Source: Shiella aurantiaca (GTDB lineage: Bacteria > Bacteroidota > Bacteroidia > Cytophagales > Cyclobacteriaceae). Taken from it: a stretch of DNA of 64,000 bases. Of the stretch, positions 18,110 to 27,073 are shown piece by piece. Under the pieces are notes generated by a model that saw only the letters and a list, made by a program, of their open reading frames with translations, ran no database searches and was not told the DNA's origin. Location: the NCBI GenBank assembly GCA_030412945.1, contig JAUHJS010000002.1, forward strand, positions 504,504 through 568,503, written 5' to 3'. Each line of letters starts with the position of its first letter. The first letter of the stretch is position 1. The translations under genes and the position numbers were made by a program.

Positions 18110-19360
18110 ATGAACAAAATACTTGTCATTGTATTGGCTTCGGCCGTTTTCATCCTGATTGACTTATATGTTTTTCAGGCCGTGAAAATCATCACGCAGG
18201 GCCTTTCAGCTCCTTGGCGGAAAGGTTTGCACCTTGCCTACTGGGCGGTAACATTCCTTACCCTTGCCGGATTCTGGACCTACCACATGGTCAATCCTGA
18301 TAATTTTAGCCGAGTGTTCCGCAGCTTCTTGCTGGTGGGCGTGTTTATGAACTACATGTCAAAATCATTGGCCGTGGTTTTCCTGATGATTGACGATATC
18401 ATTCGGGCGGGCCAATGGGTGGTGCAGCAATTCTACAAAAAGGAAGTGGTTCACCCCGATACCGACAGCAATATCACGCGCAGCGATTTCTTGGTAAAAA
18501 CCGCCCTAGTAGCAGCAGCTATTCCTTTTGCCACCATGAGCTTTGGTATCCTAAGTGGAGCGCACGATTACCGGATTCGTAGGAAAACCGTTTTCTTGCC
18601 CAACTTGCCCAAGGCTTTCGATGGCATTACCATAGGTCAGCTTTCAGATGTGCACAGTGGAAGTTTCTTCAACAAGCGAGCGGTAAAAGGAGGCGTTGAG
18701 ATGCTGATGCAGCAAAAGCCCGATACGATCTTTTTCACTGGTGATTTGGTCAACTCGGTGGCCAATGAGATGCGCGACTATCAGGATATTTTCTCTGGGG
18801 TGAAAGCGCCCTTGGGCGTGTACTCTACCCTCGGTAATCACGATTATGGCGATTATGCTTCATGGAAATCGCCCGAAGCCAAAAAACGGAATTTAGATGA
18901 TTTGATTGCTACCCATAAGCACATGGGCTGGGATTTGCTGATGAATGAAAACCGCAGGTTAAAGGTCGATGGAGAGGAAATTGCTGTGCTTGGGATTGAA
19001 AACTGGGGCGGAGGTCGCTTTGCCAAGTATGGCAAAATCAAGGAAACCTACCAAGGTAGTGAAGATGCGCCTGTGAAACTTTTACTTTCGCATGACCCTA
19101 GCCACTGGGACGCCCAGGTGCGTACCATGTGCCCCGATATCGATATTATGTTTGCCGGACACACCCATGGGTTTCAGTTTGGGGTAGAAATTGGTGATTT
19201 CAAATGGAGCCCTTCGCAATATGCTTACAAGCAATGGGCCGGATTGTACCAAGAAGGCAGCCAATACCTGTACGTAAACCGCGGATTTGGCTATATTGGC
19301 TATCCTGGGCGTATTGGGATTCCTCCAGAAATTACTTTATTGGAACTTAAAAGAGCCTAA
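18110..19360 (+). CDS. Membrane-bound metallophosphoesterase
   Basis: 416 residues. About four N-terminal hydrophobic segments (residues 1-150) are followed by a calcineurin-like phosphoesterase domain. Metal-binding motifs in order: QLSDVHSG (D-x-H), FFTGDLVNS (GD), LGNHDYG (GNHD), LLSHDPSHWD and FAGHTHGFQFG (GHTH), all intact. This is the YkuE/YaeI type, whose members act on phospho- or pyrophospho-groups of lipids such as UDP-diacylglucosamine; that substrate is an analogy only. It lies between two terminators as its own transcription unit. Confidence 0.9.
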   Translation: MNKILVIVLASAVFILIDLYVFQAVKIITQGLSAPWRKGLHLAYWAVTFLTLAGFWTYHMVNPDNFSRVFRSFLLVGVFMNYMSKSLAVVFLMIDDIIRAGQWVVQQFYKKEVVHPDTDSNITRSDFLVKTALVAAAIPFATMSFGILSGAHDYRIRRKTVFLPNLPKAFDGITIGQLSDVHSGSFFNKRAVKGGVEMLMQQKPDTIFFTGDLVNSVANEMRDYQDIFSGVKAPLGVYSTLGNHDYGDYASWKSPEAKKRNLDDLIATHKHMGWDLLMNENRRLKVDGEEIAVLGIENWGGGRFAKYGKIKETYQGSEDAPVKLLLSHDPSHWDAQVRTMCPDIDIMFAGHTHGFQFGVEIGDFKWSPSQYAYKQWAGLYQEGSQYLYVNRGFGYIGYPGRIGIPPEITLLELKRA

Positions 19361-19367
19361 TCATAGC

Positions 19368-19391
19368 AAAAGCCACTGTCGAGTGGCTTTT
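19368..19391. terminator. Bidirectional terminator between the phosphoesterase and HhH protein genes
   Basis: Stem AAAAGCCACT/AGTGGCTTTT (10 bp) with loop GTCG, followed by T on both strands. It serves the two convergent genes. Confidence 0.88.
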
Positions 19392-19398
19392 TTTGTGG

Positions 19399-21480
19399 CT
19401 AAAACTTATAACGTACCTGTAGTTTGATATCGGTACGGAAGCGGCCTTGGGTTTCTTCTAATCCGGAGCCTACTGTTTCGCGGTCAAGGTAGTTGAAGCG
19501 TGAGATGCGCGCCCAAAAGCTCAGCTTGCGACTGGCATTGTATTGCAGCACAAGGTAGGAGCGAGTGCCAAGACCCGAATAGGCCGGAATGCTAAAGCCA
19601 TACAGTACATCGCGCTCGTATACATATTGGCGGTTTTCGTAATCTTCCGTATCGAACATGGCGTAGCGTGTTGCTATTCGAATGGGCCCTTTTTCAAAGC
19701 TGATATCTTGCATCAAGGTATATCCGGTGGTGCGATTGCCTTCAAAAAGATAGTCACTCACCTGCATGCGCGATTTGAGACTTATGAAGGCATTTACCGC
19801 GTAGTCGAGGTTGAGGATGGCATTGCGTTTTCTGCCTTCTACTACATACTTAATCGGCAAATCGATGCGTGAAGTGTTCCGGTCTTTCGTTTCTTGGCGA
19901 AATTGGGCATAGAGGAGGATTCTGCGCGCAGGCTGGTAATTGAACCTAAGCAGATGCTCGGCTCCTTCCGATGGGGCATCGGTACGATACGTGAGCCATG
20001 GAAAAGCGAACTTATCGTAATACGCAGTAATCCAAAATCGGCTGATAGGGCTCACTTTAATACCCCAGTAAATTCCTCGTTCATTGTTGTTGACCGTTTG
20101 CTCGCCAAAGGCGGCTCCATAAAATGAGTGAAAGTTACGCTCGTAATTACGTGCTACCATACTAAAGTCGATCTTGCTTCCGAGGCTACCCACTAGTCCG
20201 CCCACCATACCTTGTCCTCCACTAGCCGACTGGGCATATTCACCAAAGAAGTTTAAGTTTTGCCAGATATAGGCAAAATACAATCCGCCTACGTAATTGC
20301 TGGCACCGGAAAAATCAAACTGATTATACTTTCGTGGATTTCTGCGAATGGTGGCATCATAGGCTGTGTACAAATAGTTGGCACCCACTTGCCAGCGGCC
20401 ATTCGTGCTTCGGTACATTACATTGCCTCCGGCTACTTGCTCACCAATCGCATTTTTATTGGCGAGTTCCGAAGGGGTTCGGTGAAAGCCTGTAACCTGC
20501 ACCCCCGCAAAGAAATCATTGTTCTCTAAGGTATCGGTCTGCAAGTTGGCATCTTGCCTTTGATGGGAGTAGAAAGCGGTGATATCAAAGGCTCCCACTT
20601 GGTAGGTAGCCGCTCCGCCTCTCAAAAAAGTGCTTTCCAGTACCGAGGTAAAAGGCCGAACGCCCAAGGTGCTTCTTCGCGTAGTCGATACGGTTTCTCC
20701 ACCCTTTCCGGGGCTAAAGCCCGAACCGAATACCAATCCCTGTCCAAATTGCAATTGGTAATCGCCCAAGGCTATGCTCTTGAACTTGCCTTTATTTTGC
20801 AGGTAGAAGTGCGCGGAGTTAAAATCAAAGCCATATTGCTGATTGCCCGGAGACCAAGCGAGGGCTTCGCCCGCATCTTTCTCCACGGTAAATCCTAAAC
20901 TGAAATCTTTGGAATGGCTCACGCGAAAGCGCGAAAATATTTTCTCTGCCGAACCGGTATAGCGGGTGCTTAAGGTGCTATCGCTTCTGAGGGTAGCTGG
21001 GCTAAAGCCTTTCTTTTCTTCCAGCGTGCGTTCCATGCGCACTATCCAATAGTTGTTGGGTTCAGAAAGAATACGCCTCACAAGCGGCCGATTATCACCA
21101 TAGCGGGTGTCGTCAATAGTGACAAAAGGGAGTAAGCGATGGATGGTGGTGAGGTCGAAGCCGGAAACGCTCTGAAGCTCATAGATAGAAAGTAATCGGC
21201 CCGTTTTTTCTCTGTGCGCCAGTAAAGACTCTATTTGGTCGGTAGAAAGGATGAACAAAGCTTGGAGCTCGTCTCGCGTAGCGGTATTCAGGTTAAGGGG
21301 ATTCAGGTATAAGGTGTAGAGCGATTCGTACAAATCTTCATAGTTCAGGTCTTCGTCTTGTACCTGAAACAGCTCCTCAATAAAGCTCTGTAAATCAATT
21401 TCCTTTCGGGGGTATTCTTGCGCTTGAGCCAAGGTGAGCCACAAGCAGCCAATGGAAAGGAGAAGGAATAAGCGTTTCAT
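19399..21480 (-). CDS. Helix-hairpin-helix protein with predicted outer-membrane barrel
   Basis: 693 residues from ATG 21480, where a clean signal peptide (MKRLFLLLSIGCLWLTLAQA) begins; the open frame runs 48 bp further but would overlap the previous gene. After the signal come ComEA-like helix-hairpin-helix motifs (LNLNTATRDELQALFIL and SIYELQSVSGFDLTTIHRL, about residues 70-130). The rest, about 550 residues, is beta-rich with alternating aromatic residues and ends in LQVRYKF, a terminal Phe typical of outer-membrane barrels. Such HhH-barrel proteins are common in Bacteroidota, but their function is not known to me. It starts 1 bp after the stop of the PorV-like gene, so the two are coupled. 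Confidence 0.85.
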   Translation of the reverse strand: MKRLFLLLSIGCLWLTLAQAQEYPRKEIDLQSFIEELFQVQDEDLNYEDLYESLYTLYLNPLNLNTATRDELQALFILSTDQIESLLAHREKTGRLLSIYELQSVSGFDLTTIHRLLPFVTIDDTRYGDNRPLVRRILSEPNNYWIVRMERTLEEKKGFSPATLRSDSTLSTRYTGSAEKIFSRFRVSHSKDFSLGFTVEKDAGEALAWSPGNQQYGFDFNSAHFYLQNKGKFKSIALGDYQLQFGQGLVFGSGFSPGKGGETVSTTRRSTLGVRPFTSVLESTFLRGGAATYQVGAFDITAFYSHQRQDANLQTDTLENNDFFAGVQVTGFHRTPSELANKNAIGEQVAGGNVMYRSTNGRWQVGANYLYTAYDATIRRNPRKYNQFDFSGASNYVGGLYFAYIWQNLNFFGEYAQSASGGQGMVGGLVGSLGSKIDFSMVARNYERNFHSFYGAAFGEQTVNNNERGIYWGIKVSPISRFWITAYYDKFAFPWLTYRTDAPSEGAEHLLRFNYQPARRILLYAQFRQETKDRNTSRIDLPIKYVVEGRKRNAILNLDYAVNAFISLKSRMQVSDYLFEGNRTTGYTLMQDISFEKGPIRIATRYAMFDTEDYENRQYVYERDVLYGFSIPAYSGLGTRSYLVLQYNASRKLSFWARISRFNYLDRETVGSGLEETQGRFRTDIKLQVRYKF

Positions 21481-21481
21481 A

Positions 21482-22300
21482 TTATCGGTTGAGGAGGTAT
21501 GAAACGGAAAAACTATGACTGAGGCCAAGGTTGCGGCTGGTATTGCTCAAGGCATAATCGATACGAAAGTTTTTAGGCGCAAAACCTAGTCCAAAGTACT
21601 GGTGAAAAGGTGCCGTAGCGATTCCCGTGCGTATGGGCAATTTGTCTAGTATTTTGTATTCCAAGCCCGCCCTTAGGCTGGCCGGATACTCGATATCTTT
21701 CCATGTTTCCACCGAAAGCGTGATTTTGTCTCCGGGACGGTACGAAAGCCCCGCTTTCATCAGGGTGGGCAAGCGCTCGCCTGTTTCGGGAGAAAGTACC
21801 GCCTGATTGATATTGAATATGTGTGCTCCGAAAAAGAGTTCAGGCGTGATTTGGGCAATTCCGCCTACCTCCACAGCCAACAGCCCCTTAGAACCCAGGG
21901 TTTCGATACTGTATTGAAGGTAGTTTACTTGTACGCCCAGCTTGAACAGGCCAATTTCATGGGCATAGCCCAAGCCAATCTTCGATTGATTGAACAGGTT
22001 GTCACCAAATCGAAAGGCTGAAATGCCAAAGTTGCCAATTTTGCTAGGGGCAAGAAATCCGGCACTCATGCTGGTGAAGCTGCTAATACCGTAGCGATTT
22101 TCAATCCCGGCCACGGCACTGTACTGCGATTGTCCGGCTATGCCAGCAATGTTATTGAACATGGCCCATTCGTCCGAAAGCGTGGTGTTGGCATGCGCCA
22201 TTCCCAATGAACGTGCCCCGCTATTGAAATTTCCATCTTGCGCCTGTGCAGAAAGACTGATTCCTAGAAATAGGATAAGTAAAATGCTGAATCTATACAC
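21482..22300 (-). CDS. PorV/PorQ-family-like outer-membrane protein
   Basis: 272 residues with a signal peptide ending at AQAQ. The start GARSLGMAHANTTLSDEWAM is the hallmark of the PorV/PorQ/FadL-like beta-barrels of Bacteroidota, some of which belong to the type IX secretion machinery. The C-terminus (HSFSVSYLLNR) looks like a barrel end. The start codon is GTG; no ATG fits in frame. A good promoter at 22305-22335 puts transcription start at about this GTG, so the mRNA may be leaderless. It is coupled to the HhH-barrel gene downstream, which suggests the two work together. Confidence 0.85.
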   Translation of the reverse strand: MYRFSILLILFLGISLSAQAQDGNFNSGARSLGMAHANTTLSDEWAMFNNIAGIAGQSQYSAVAGIENRYGISSFTSMSAGFLAPSKIGNFGISAFRFGDNLFNQSKIGLGYAHEIGLFKLGVQVNYLQYSIETLGSKGLLAVEVGGIAQITPELFFGAHIFNINQAVLSPETGERLPTLMKAGLSYRPGDKITLSVETWKDIEYPASLRAGLEYKILDKLPIRTGIATAPFHQYFGLGFAPKNFRIDYALSNTSRNLGLSHSFSVSYLLNR

Positions 22301-22304
22301 ATTG

Positions 22305-22335
22305 CAAATTATGCCTTTGGTGTAGTATAAACAAA
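22305..22335 (-). promoter_or_regulatory. Promoter of the PorV-like/HhH-barrel operon
   Basis: On the minus strand: TTTG (22332-22335), a 20-nt spacer, then TAATTTG (22305-22311). This matches the Bacteroidota pattern TTTG-N19-TAnnTTTG with one base less in the -7 box. The predicted transcript start falls at about 22299. Confidence 0.55.
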
Positions 22336-22375
22336 AAAATGGGAGAAGTTAATGATTAGGTAATAAGCAGAACGC

Positions 22376-23818
22376 TTACAAATCGGCTTTGAAATGCAAG
22401 AAGAAGCCTCTTTCACCCATGCGGTTTTGTGAAAATTCAAAGCGGATTACGGCATCGTAGAAGGAAACGTAGTCGATACCCAATCCATAACCGATTAAAT
22501 AGGTGTTCATCAAGCGCTCATTACCGGGGTAGGGTAGGCGGTTTAGTACATAGCCTTGGTCGATATAGGCTTTAAGAAAAAGGCCATAAGGAACCGTACG
22601 AAATTGCTCAAGAGGCATGAATTTGCCCAGATTGAGTTTTCCATTAAGCAGTCGGTATTTTATATTGGATTTAAGTAGGCCATAGCCATGACCTTCCATT
22701 ACGTAGAGTTCGTAGCCGCGTAGGTAGTTCTGATTAAAACCCAGTCCTTGAAATTCGTTGTAGGGAATACGCTTCGGAATACTGTAACTAGCCGTGCTAC
22801 TGAAAGATACAAAGAAGTTATGCTTCAGGCGGAGATAGCGGTCAAAGGAAGCCTCAAAATCGGTTTTGGAAATATCCTTTGAGAGGCCTAAGCCATAGTT
22901 TCTGAATCTGAAATGTAGCAAAAATCCACTAAGCGGATAGGCGGCAATGTCTCGGAGGTCGCGCTTGAATTCGTACCGAAACCGAAGGTATTCCTGGGTG
23001 TTTCGCCCATCCAAAAAGTAGTCAGGGTTGAGGGTACTTATGGTGTCAGATACCCAATTGTTCATGTATTCAAGTTGTACATAATGGGTATTGTAGAAGG
23101 CTTCGCGAAAGGTGAAAGCGAAATTTCCCATATACGTATTTCGTACAATTTTATCATCTCTGACAAATTGAAGTTTATTGTTTAAGGAACGATAGGCAAT
23201 ACTATAGTTTTCAGAATAGCCAAAGTTAAAGGAGAGGCCTAGGGTTTGCTTTTTGTTGATGTAGGGGAAAAGATAGCCTACCGCAAATTGGCGGGTAAAG
23301 CCGAACTGCCCCATTACACGCAGCTTTTCATTCATTCCGCGCAGGTTGTCTTGCTGAAGCCGTACACCATATTCCACCCGGTTTAGGTTAGCATTCTGGT
23401 TCTGCCACCAATCATTAAAATTACGGTCGGCCAGCTTAAAGATAGGGGATGGAAAAAAGTACCAGCGTTCACTCACATCTACCAATACTTCCACTTGGCC
23501 GGGGGAGAGGTCGATTAAGCGAACATCTACTGACACGAAAAGGCGGGTGTTAAAGATTTTACTCTTGTCTTTTTGCAGAGTCTTAAGAAGTTCCGACCGC
23601 AGGTAAGTACTGCCCACTTCAAAATCAAACTCCCGCTTAATGATTTGTTCGCGAGTTTTAGTATTGCCCACGATAATCACCCGCTGAATTCTGACAAATT
23701 CCTCTTTAATGCTATCGCCTACCACCTTTACAGGCACCGATGGCTGGAAAGGTGGAATTGAATCAGGTCCTGATACAACCTGAAACGATAATAAGACAGC
23801 AATTATAGTGCTTAGCAT
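22376..23818 (-). CDS. BamA/TamA-like outer-membrane protein with one POTRA domain
   Basis: 480 residues: signal peptide; one POTRA-like domain (about residues 42-120, IQRVIIVGNTKTREQIIKRE to VLVDVSERW); then a beta-barrel of the bacterial surface antigen family (about 150-480) with the segment GLGFNQNYLRGYELYVMEGHG, which resembles the conserved loop 6 region of Omp85 proteins (VRGY in BamA, LRGY here). BamA proper has five POTRA domains and is about twice as long, so this is a short Omp85-family member, perhaps inserting or exporting a limited set of clients. A TATCTTTT box lies near 23843 on the minus strand. Confidence 0.87.
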   Translation of the reverse strand: MLSTIIAVLLSFQVVSGPDSIPPFQPSVPVKVVGDSIKEEFVRIQRVIIVGNTKTREQIIKREFDFEVGSTYLRSELLKTLQKDKSKIFNTRLFVSVDVRLIDLSPGQVEVLVDVSERWYFFPSPIFKLADRNFNDWWQNQNANLNRVEYGVRLQQDNLRGMNEKLRVMGQFGFTRQFAVGYLFPYINKKQTLGLSFNFGYSENYSIAYRSLNNKLQFVRDDKIVRNTYMGNFAFTFREAFYNTHYVQLEYMNNWVSDTISTLNPDYFLDGRNTQEYLRFRYEFKRDLRDIAAYPLSGFLLHFRFRNYGLGLSKDISKTDFEASFDRYLRLKHNFFVSFSSTASYSIPKRIPYNEFQGLGFNQNYLRGYELYVMEGHGYGLLKSNIKYRLLNGKLNLGKFMPLEQFRTVPYGLFLKAYIDQGYVLNRLPYPGNERLMNTYLIGYGLGIDYVSFYDAVIRFEFSQNRMGERGFFLHFKADL

Positions 23819-23854
23819 TAAGGCATAGAATGGTCAAAAAAAGATATCGAGCTG

Positions 23855-24937
23855 TTATTTTAACGGTTTGCCCACATTATTGAAGGCTCGTATCAATATA
23901 AAAACACCGGCCAGTACCAGTGGAATGCTTAATATTTGGCCCATATTGAAATTCAGACTGTCCTCAAAATCAACTTGGTTTTCTTTCAAAAACTCATACA
24001 AAAAGCGCAAGCTGAAAAGTATAATCAGGAAAATGCCGAATAACATTCCTTCCGGAGATTTTTCTCTTTTAAGATTCCAGAGAAGGAAAAGCCCTATGAA
24101 TAAAAGAATACAACTAAAGGCTTCGTAAAGTTGCGCAGGATGCCTCACAATTCCATTCAATTGAATCGTTGCAGTGTATTTCCCTTGGCTTTGGCTTAGG
24201 GTGTAGTTTAGCGAATCATCACCACTGAATACAATATGTGGCTCGTCCGTTTGAGCCAGTTGTACAAATAGTCGCTTGATTTCTTTCTCGATGTAGTTGC
24301 GGATGGCTGCCTCTTGGTTGCCTTGTGTGAACGTTACCTTTACTTCAATAGGGGCATATGGAGTTGGAGCACTATGGCTTCCTTTATTTGTACTTACAGC
24401 TTCAATCGCTTGAGTGTTGTACTGCAAAGAGCGTTCAATCTGATGCGCGAAGACTACACCATTTTGCGTATCGGTAGGCTTTCCGATAATTTCGGAATTC
24501 ATAAAATTTCCCGTTCTAATCAATGCGCCTGTAAGTGCTACCACAATTACGATTCTATCTAATACCCACAGATAGCTGGTTTTTTTCTTACGGGAATAGA
24601 TCCAAATAGCCAACAATATACCTATTGTCGCTCCATGGCTGGCCAACCCACCTTCCCAAATTTTAAGTATATCAATCGGATTGGATAGGTATTTATCGGG
24701 CTCATAAAAAAGCACATGACCTAAGCGTGCGCCTATTACAGTGGCAATGATCATGTAAAAAGTAAGGCTGTCTACCTCGGCCTCAGGCTTACCTTCTTTT
24801 TTGAAGATGTAATACATGATTTGCTGACTCAAGATAAAACCTAAGGCGAAAAGCAAACCGTAGTAGCGGATTTCTAATCCAAAAATATGCACAAGAGCCG
24901 GATCGGGACTCCAAACAATGAAACTTAAGGTATTCAT
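23855..24937 (-). CDS. lgt: Prolipoprotein diacylglyceryl transferase (Lgt) with a large insert
   Basis: 360 residues. It moves diacylglycerol from phosphatidylglycerol to the lipobox cysteine of prolipoproteins, at the inner membrane. Key residues: His101 in GGLASHG (His103 of E. coli Lgt), Arg141 and Asn144 in RTGNFMN, and RHPAQLYEA at about 265. Between these two last motifs is a soluble stretch of about 95 residues (about 165-262) that is much longer than in E. coli Lgt and should lie in the periplasm; I recall similar inserts in other Bacteroidota. Lipoproteins in this window (13342, 33550, 51932, 57355) are presumably its substrates. Confidence 0.97.
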   Translation of the reverse strand: MNTLSFIVWSPDPALVHIFGLEIRYYGLLFALGFILSQQIMYYIFKKEGKPEAEVDSLTFYMIIATVIGARLGHVLFYEPDKYLSNPIDILKIWEGGLASHGATIGILLAIWIYSRKKKTSYLWVLDRIVIVVALTGALIRTGNFMNSEIIGKPTDTQNGVVFAHQIERSLQYNTQAIEAVSTNKGSHSAPTPYAPIEVKVTFTQGNQEAAIRNYIEKEIKRLFVQLAQTDEPHIVFSGDDSLNYTLSQSQGKYTATIQLNGIVRHPAQLYEAFSCILLFIGLFLLWNLKREKSPEGMLFGIFLIILFSLRFLYEFLKENQVDFEDSLNFNMGQILSIPLVLAGVFILIRAFNNVGKPLK

Positions 24938-24954
24938 GAAAAAGTGTTTAAAGA

Positions 24955-24985
24955 CAAATATACTTTATTCCGTTTAGCGAGCCAA
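24955..24985 (-). promoter_or_regulatory. Promoter of lgt
   Basis: On the minus strand: TTGG (24982-24985), 19-nt spacer, TATATTTG (24955-24962). It places the transcript start about 11 nt before the lgt ATG, which also separates lgt from nadE. Confidence 0.55.
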
Positions 24986-25021
24986 TTAATCCTCCTTAAG
25001 GAAAAGAAGGATTAAGGCTTT

Positions 25022-26914
25022 TTATTGTTTGGCGTAGGCCAATAATTCTTGAATTTCTTCTTCAAAGCCATGACTCAAGATAGGAAAGCGGCACCAAGTG
25101 CGTGGGTCTACATTGAAATCATCCAGATGAAAAGCCGGGGCCAAACGCTCTCGTTTCCATTGGTTACGTGCCCATAAGCGATAAAACTTGACAATGTGCT
25201 CCACTAAAAGGGCATCAGGCTCAAGGGCCTTAGCTTGTAAGGTTTGGTAACACGCTACGGGCGATAGTCGGTCGCGAATGGCCAGTTTTTCTATTTCCAC
25301 AATAATGGCATAGGGCATCAGGTCTTTCTCATCGGTTTGTACCCGTTCGAGTGGCCGTAGTTCCGCACTGGGCTGTAAAGAATTTACCGCAGCCAAGCCC
25401 GTATAACCAAGTGATTTTTCAGCCCAACGAATCCATTGTAAAATAAAATATTTGTCCACGGCTGCAATAGGGGCGATACTTCCTGCGGTATCGCCATCCA
25501 TAGTGGCATAGCCTACATCGCCCTCGCTTCGATTACTAGTGGTGAGCAAGAGGGCTTGATTATGATTGGCCAGCATCCAGATAATGGGAGCCCGCGAACG
25601 CGCCTGGATATTTTGTAAAGTCAGGTCATCGTTTTCCCAAGTGAGCTGCTTTTGCAGGGCCTTTTCTATTTTTTGTGTATAGCTTTTTACCTCTTCCTCC
25701 ACACTCCAGTGGTGGAAGGTCGCCCCTATGCTTTCTGCCAATTTTTTAGCCGATTGAAAGGTGTCATCACTGGAATTGCTCGTTCCTTGATACGCACAGC
25801 TGAGTAAATAACTCATGATTTTTTGCCTTCGCTCTTCTGCGCTAAGACCCTGTACAAGCGGAAGTAGTTCGGGCCTGTGTAGTTTTTGCAAAAAGCGCTC
25901 AACGCCCAATTGCTCAATTCCTCTTCTTACCATTTCAGCTACCATTACAGCAATAGAGCTGGAATCGGCACCGCCACTTAGCGAAAGCACAAAACCTTTG
26001 CTGCGACTTTTTCTGAGGTAATCAAACAGAGCCAAGGTATTTGCAGCCGCCAGTTCCTCTTCTTTTGAAGAGATTTCCTCATACCAAGTAGTTATACTTT
26101 GTGAGGCATCTTCCGGATGGACTAAGGCGGAAGTGATTTGGTAATCCTGAAAAGAGAGCAAGCCATTCTTGTTGAGCATGCGTCCATTTTGGGCAATTTG
26201 AATGTCGCCATCGTAAATCATACGCCCTGCCTCATTGCCGAGAAGGTTGGCATAGATATACATGCACTGAAAACGCTTGGAGCCGCCCAATACTACTTCG
26301 CGTTCGCGCTCCCAAGTTTTGTGGAAAGCAAAATGGCTGGCGCTGGGGTTGCATAGCAGATGCAGCTTATCTAGTTTTTCACAATGACGAATGCCCGGAC
26401 GCTCATTGGTATGCCATGCATCTTCACAGATTTCAAAAGCAATATGTAGTCCGTTGATTTCATAAGTAACATCTCCCAAGAGATAGGTTTGTCCATGAAT
26501 ATGCCATTCTTCTATCTTTCCACCAGGCCATGGGGTAAACCAGCGCGGTTCATAATGCACGCCATCCAAGGCCATAAACTGCTTGGCCGTAAAGCCTAAA
26601 ATTTTACCGTTCGAGACGACAGCTACTGTATTGTAGGAAATACCTTTATAACGAATAGGAAGCCCTAGTGCCACGCTAATGCCTTGGATATGCGGTACAA
26701 TCTCCAATAAGGTTGTAAAAGCTTTTTCCCAGAGCCAATCGCTCAAAAAGAGGTCTTCGCAGCCGTAACCCGTAATGCATAGCTCAGGAAAGCACACAAA
26801 CGTAATCTGTTTCGCTTGCGCTTCTTTGATGGCTGCCAGTATTCTCTGCTTGTTTCCTTGCCAGTCGAGTGGGGTTTGATTTACCGTAGCTCCTGCAATA
26901 TGTATAGGGTGCAT
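25022..26914 (-). CDS. nadE: Glutamine-dependent NAD+ synthetase
   Basis: 630 residues from ATG 26914; the frame opens at 26947, but the promoter at 26933-26962 lies over that earlier start. It makes NAD+ from deamido-NAD+, ATP and glutamine. The N-terminal half is a nitrilase-type glutaminase (catalytic Glu in FPELCITGYG, Cys in IAFEICEDAWHT). The C-terminal half is the synthetase with the ATP PP-loop LSLSGGADSSS and the TTSNRSEGDVGYATMDGD segment. The two halves in one chain mean that it can use glutamine directly. Confidence 0.97.
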   Translation of the reverse strand: MHPIHIAGATVNQTPLDWQGNKQRILAAIKEAQAKQITFVCFPELCITGYGCEDLFLSDWLWEKAFTTLLEIVPHIQGISVALGLPIRYKGISYNTVAVVSNGKILGFTAKQFMALDGVHYEPRWFTPWPGGKIEEWHIHGQTYLLGDVTYEINGLHIAFEICEDAWHTNERPGIRHCEKLDKLHLLCNPSASHFAFHKTWEREREVVLGGSKRFQCMYIYANLLGNEAGRMIYDGDIQIAQNGRMLNKNGLLSFQDYQITSALVHPEDASQSITTWYEEISSKEEELAAANTLALFDYLRKSRSKGFVLSLSGGADSSSIAVMVAEMVRRGIEQLGVERFLQKLHRPELLPLVQGLSAEERRQKIMSYLLSCAYQGTSNSSDDTFQSAKKLAESIGATFHHWSVEEEVKSYTQKIEKALQKQLTWENDDLTLQNIQARSRAPIIWMLANHNQALLLTTSNRSEGDVGYATMDGDTAGSIAPIAAVDKYFILQWIRWAEKSLGYTGLAAVNSLQPSAELRPLERVQTDEKDLMPYAIIVEIEKLAIRDRLSPVACYQTLQAKALEPDALLVEHIVKFYRLWARNQWKRERLAPAFHLDDFNVDPRTWCRFPILSHGFEEEIQELLAYAKQ

Positions 26915-26932
26915 GCGTTTCCGTTTAAAAAG

Positions 26933-26962
26933 TAAAAATACATTCAATCTAGTAGATACAAA
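26933..26962 (-). promoter_or_regulatory. Promoter of nadE
   Basis: On the minus strand: TTTG (26959-26962), 18-nt spacer, TATTTTTA (26933-26940), close to the Bacteroidota consensus. The predicted transcript starts about 12 nt before ATG 26914, which supports that start codon. Confidence 0.6.
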
Positions 26963-27048
26963 CCAATTGCTTCTCTAATTACTTTGACGCAATAGTACTA
27001 ATGATTGAAAAAATAGTACTTGATGTTTTTATTATTTGTTTAGACTTC

Positions 27049-27056
27049 TATTTTTG
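27049..27056 (+). promoter_or_regulatory. -7 box of the 97-residue gene
   Basis: TATTTTTG fits TAnnTTTG exactly and lies 17 bp before ATG 27074. No clear TTTG is found at the usual -33 distance, only TTTT. Confidence 0.4.
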
Positions 27057-27073
27057 CCAAAATTTTAATTTCT

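Noticed and set aside
24980-25018. Hairpin TTAATCCT/AGGATTAA with AGCC/GGCT after nadE as a nadE terminator
   Set aside because: The T run lies on the plus-strand side, which is the wrong side for the minus-strand nadE gene, and no plus-strand gene is present here.
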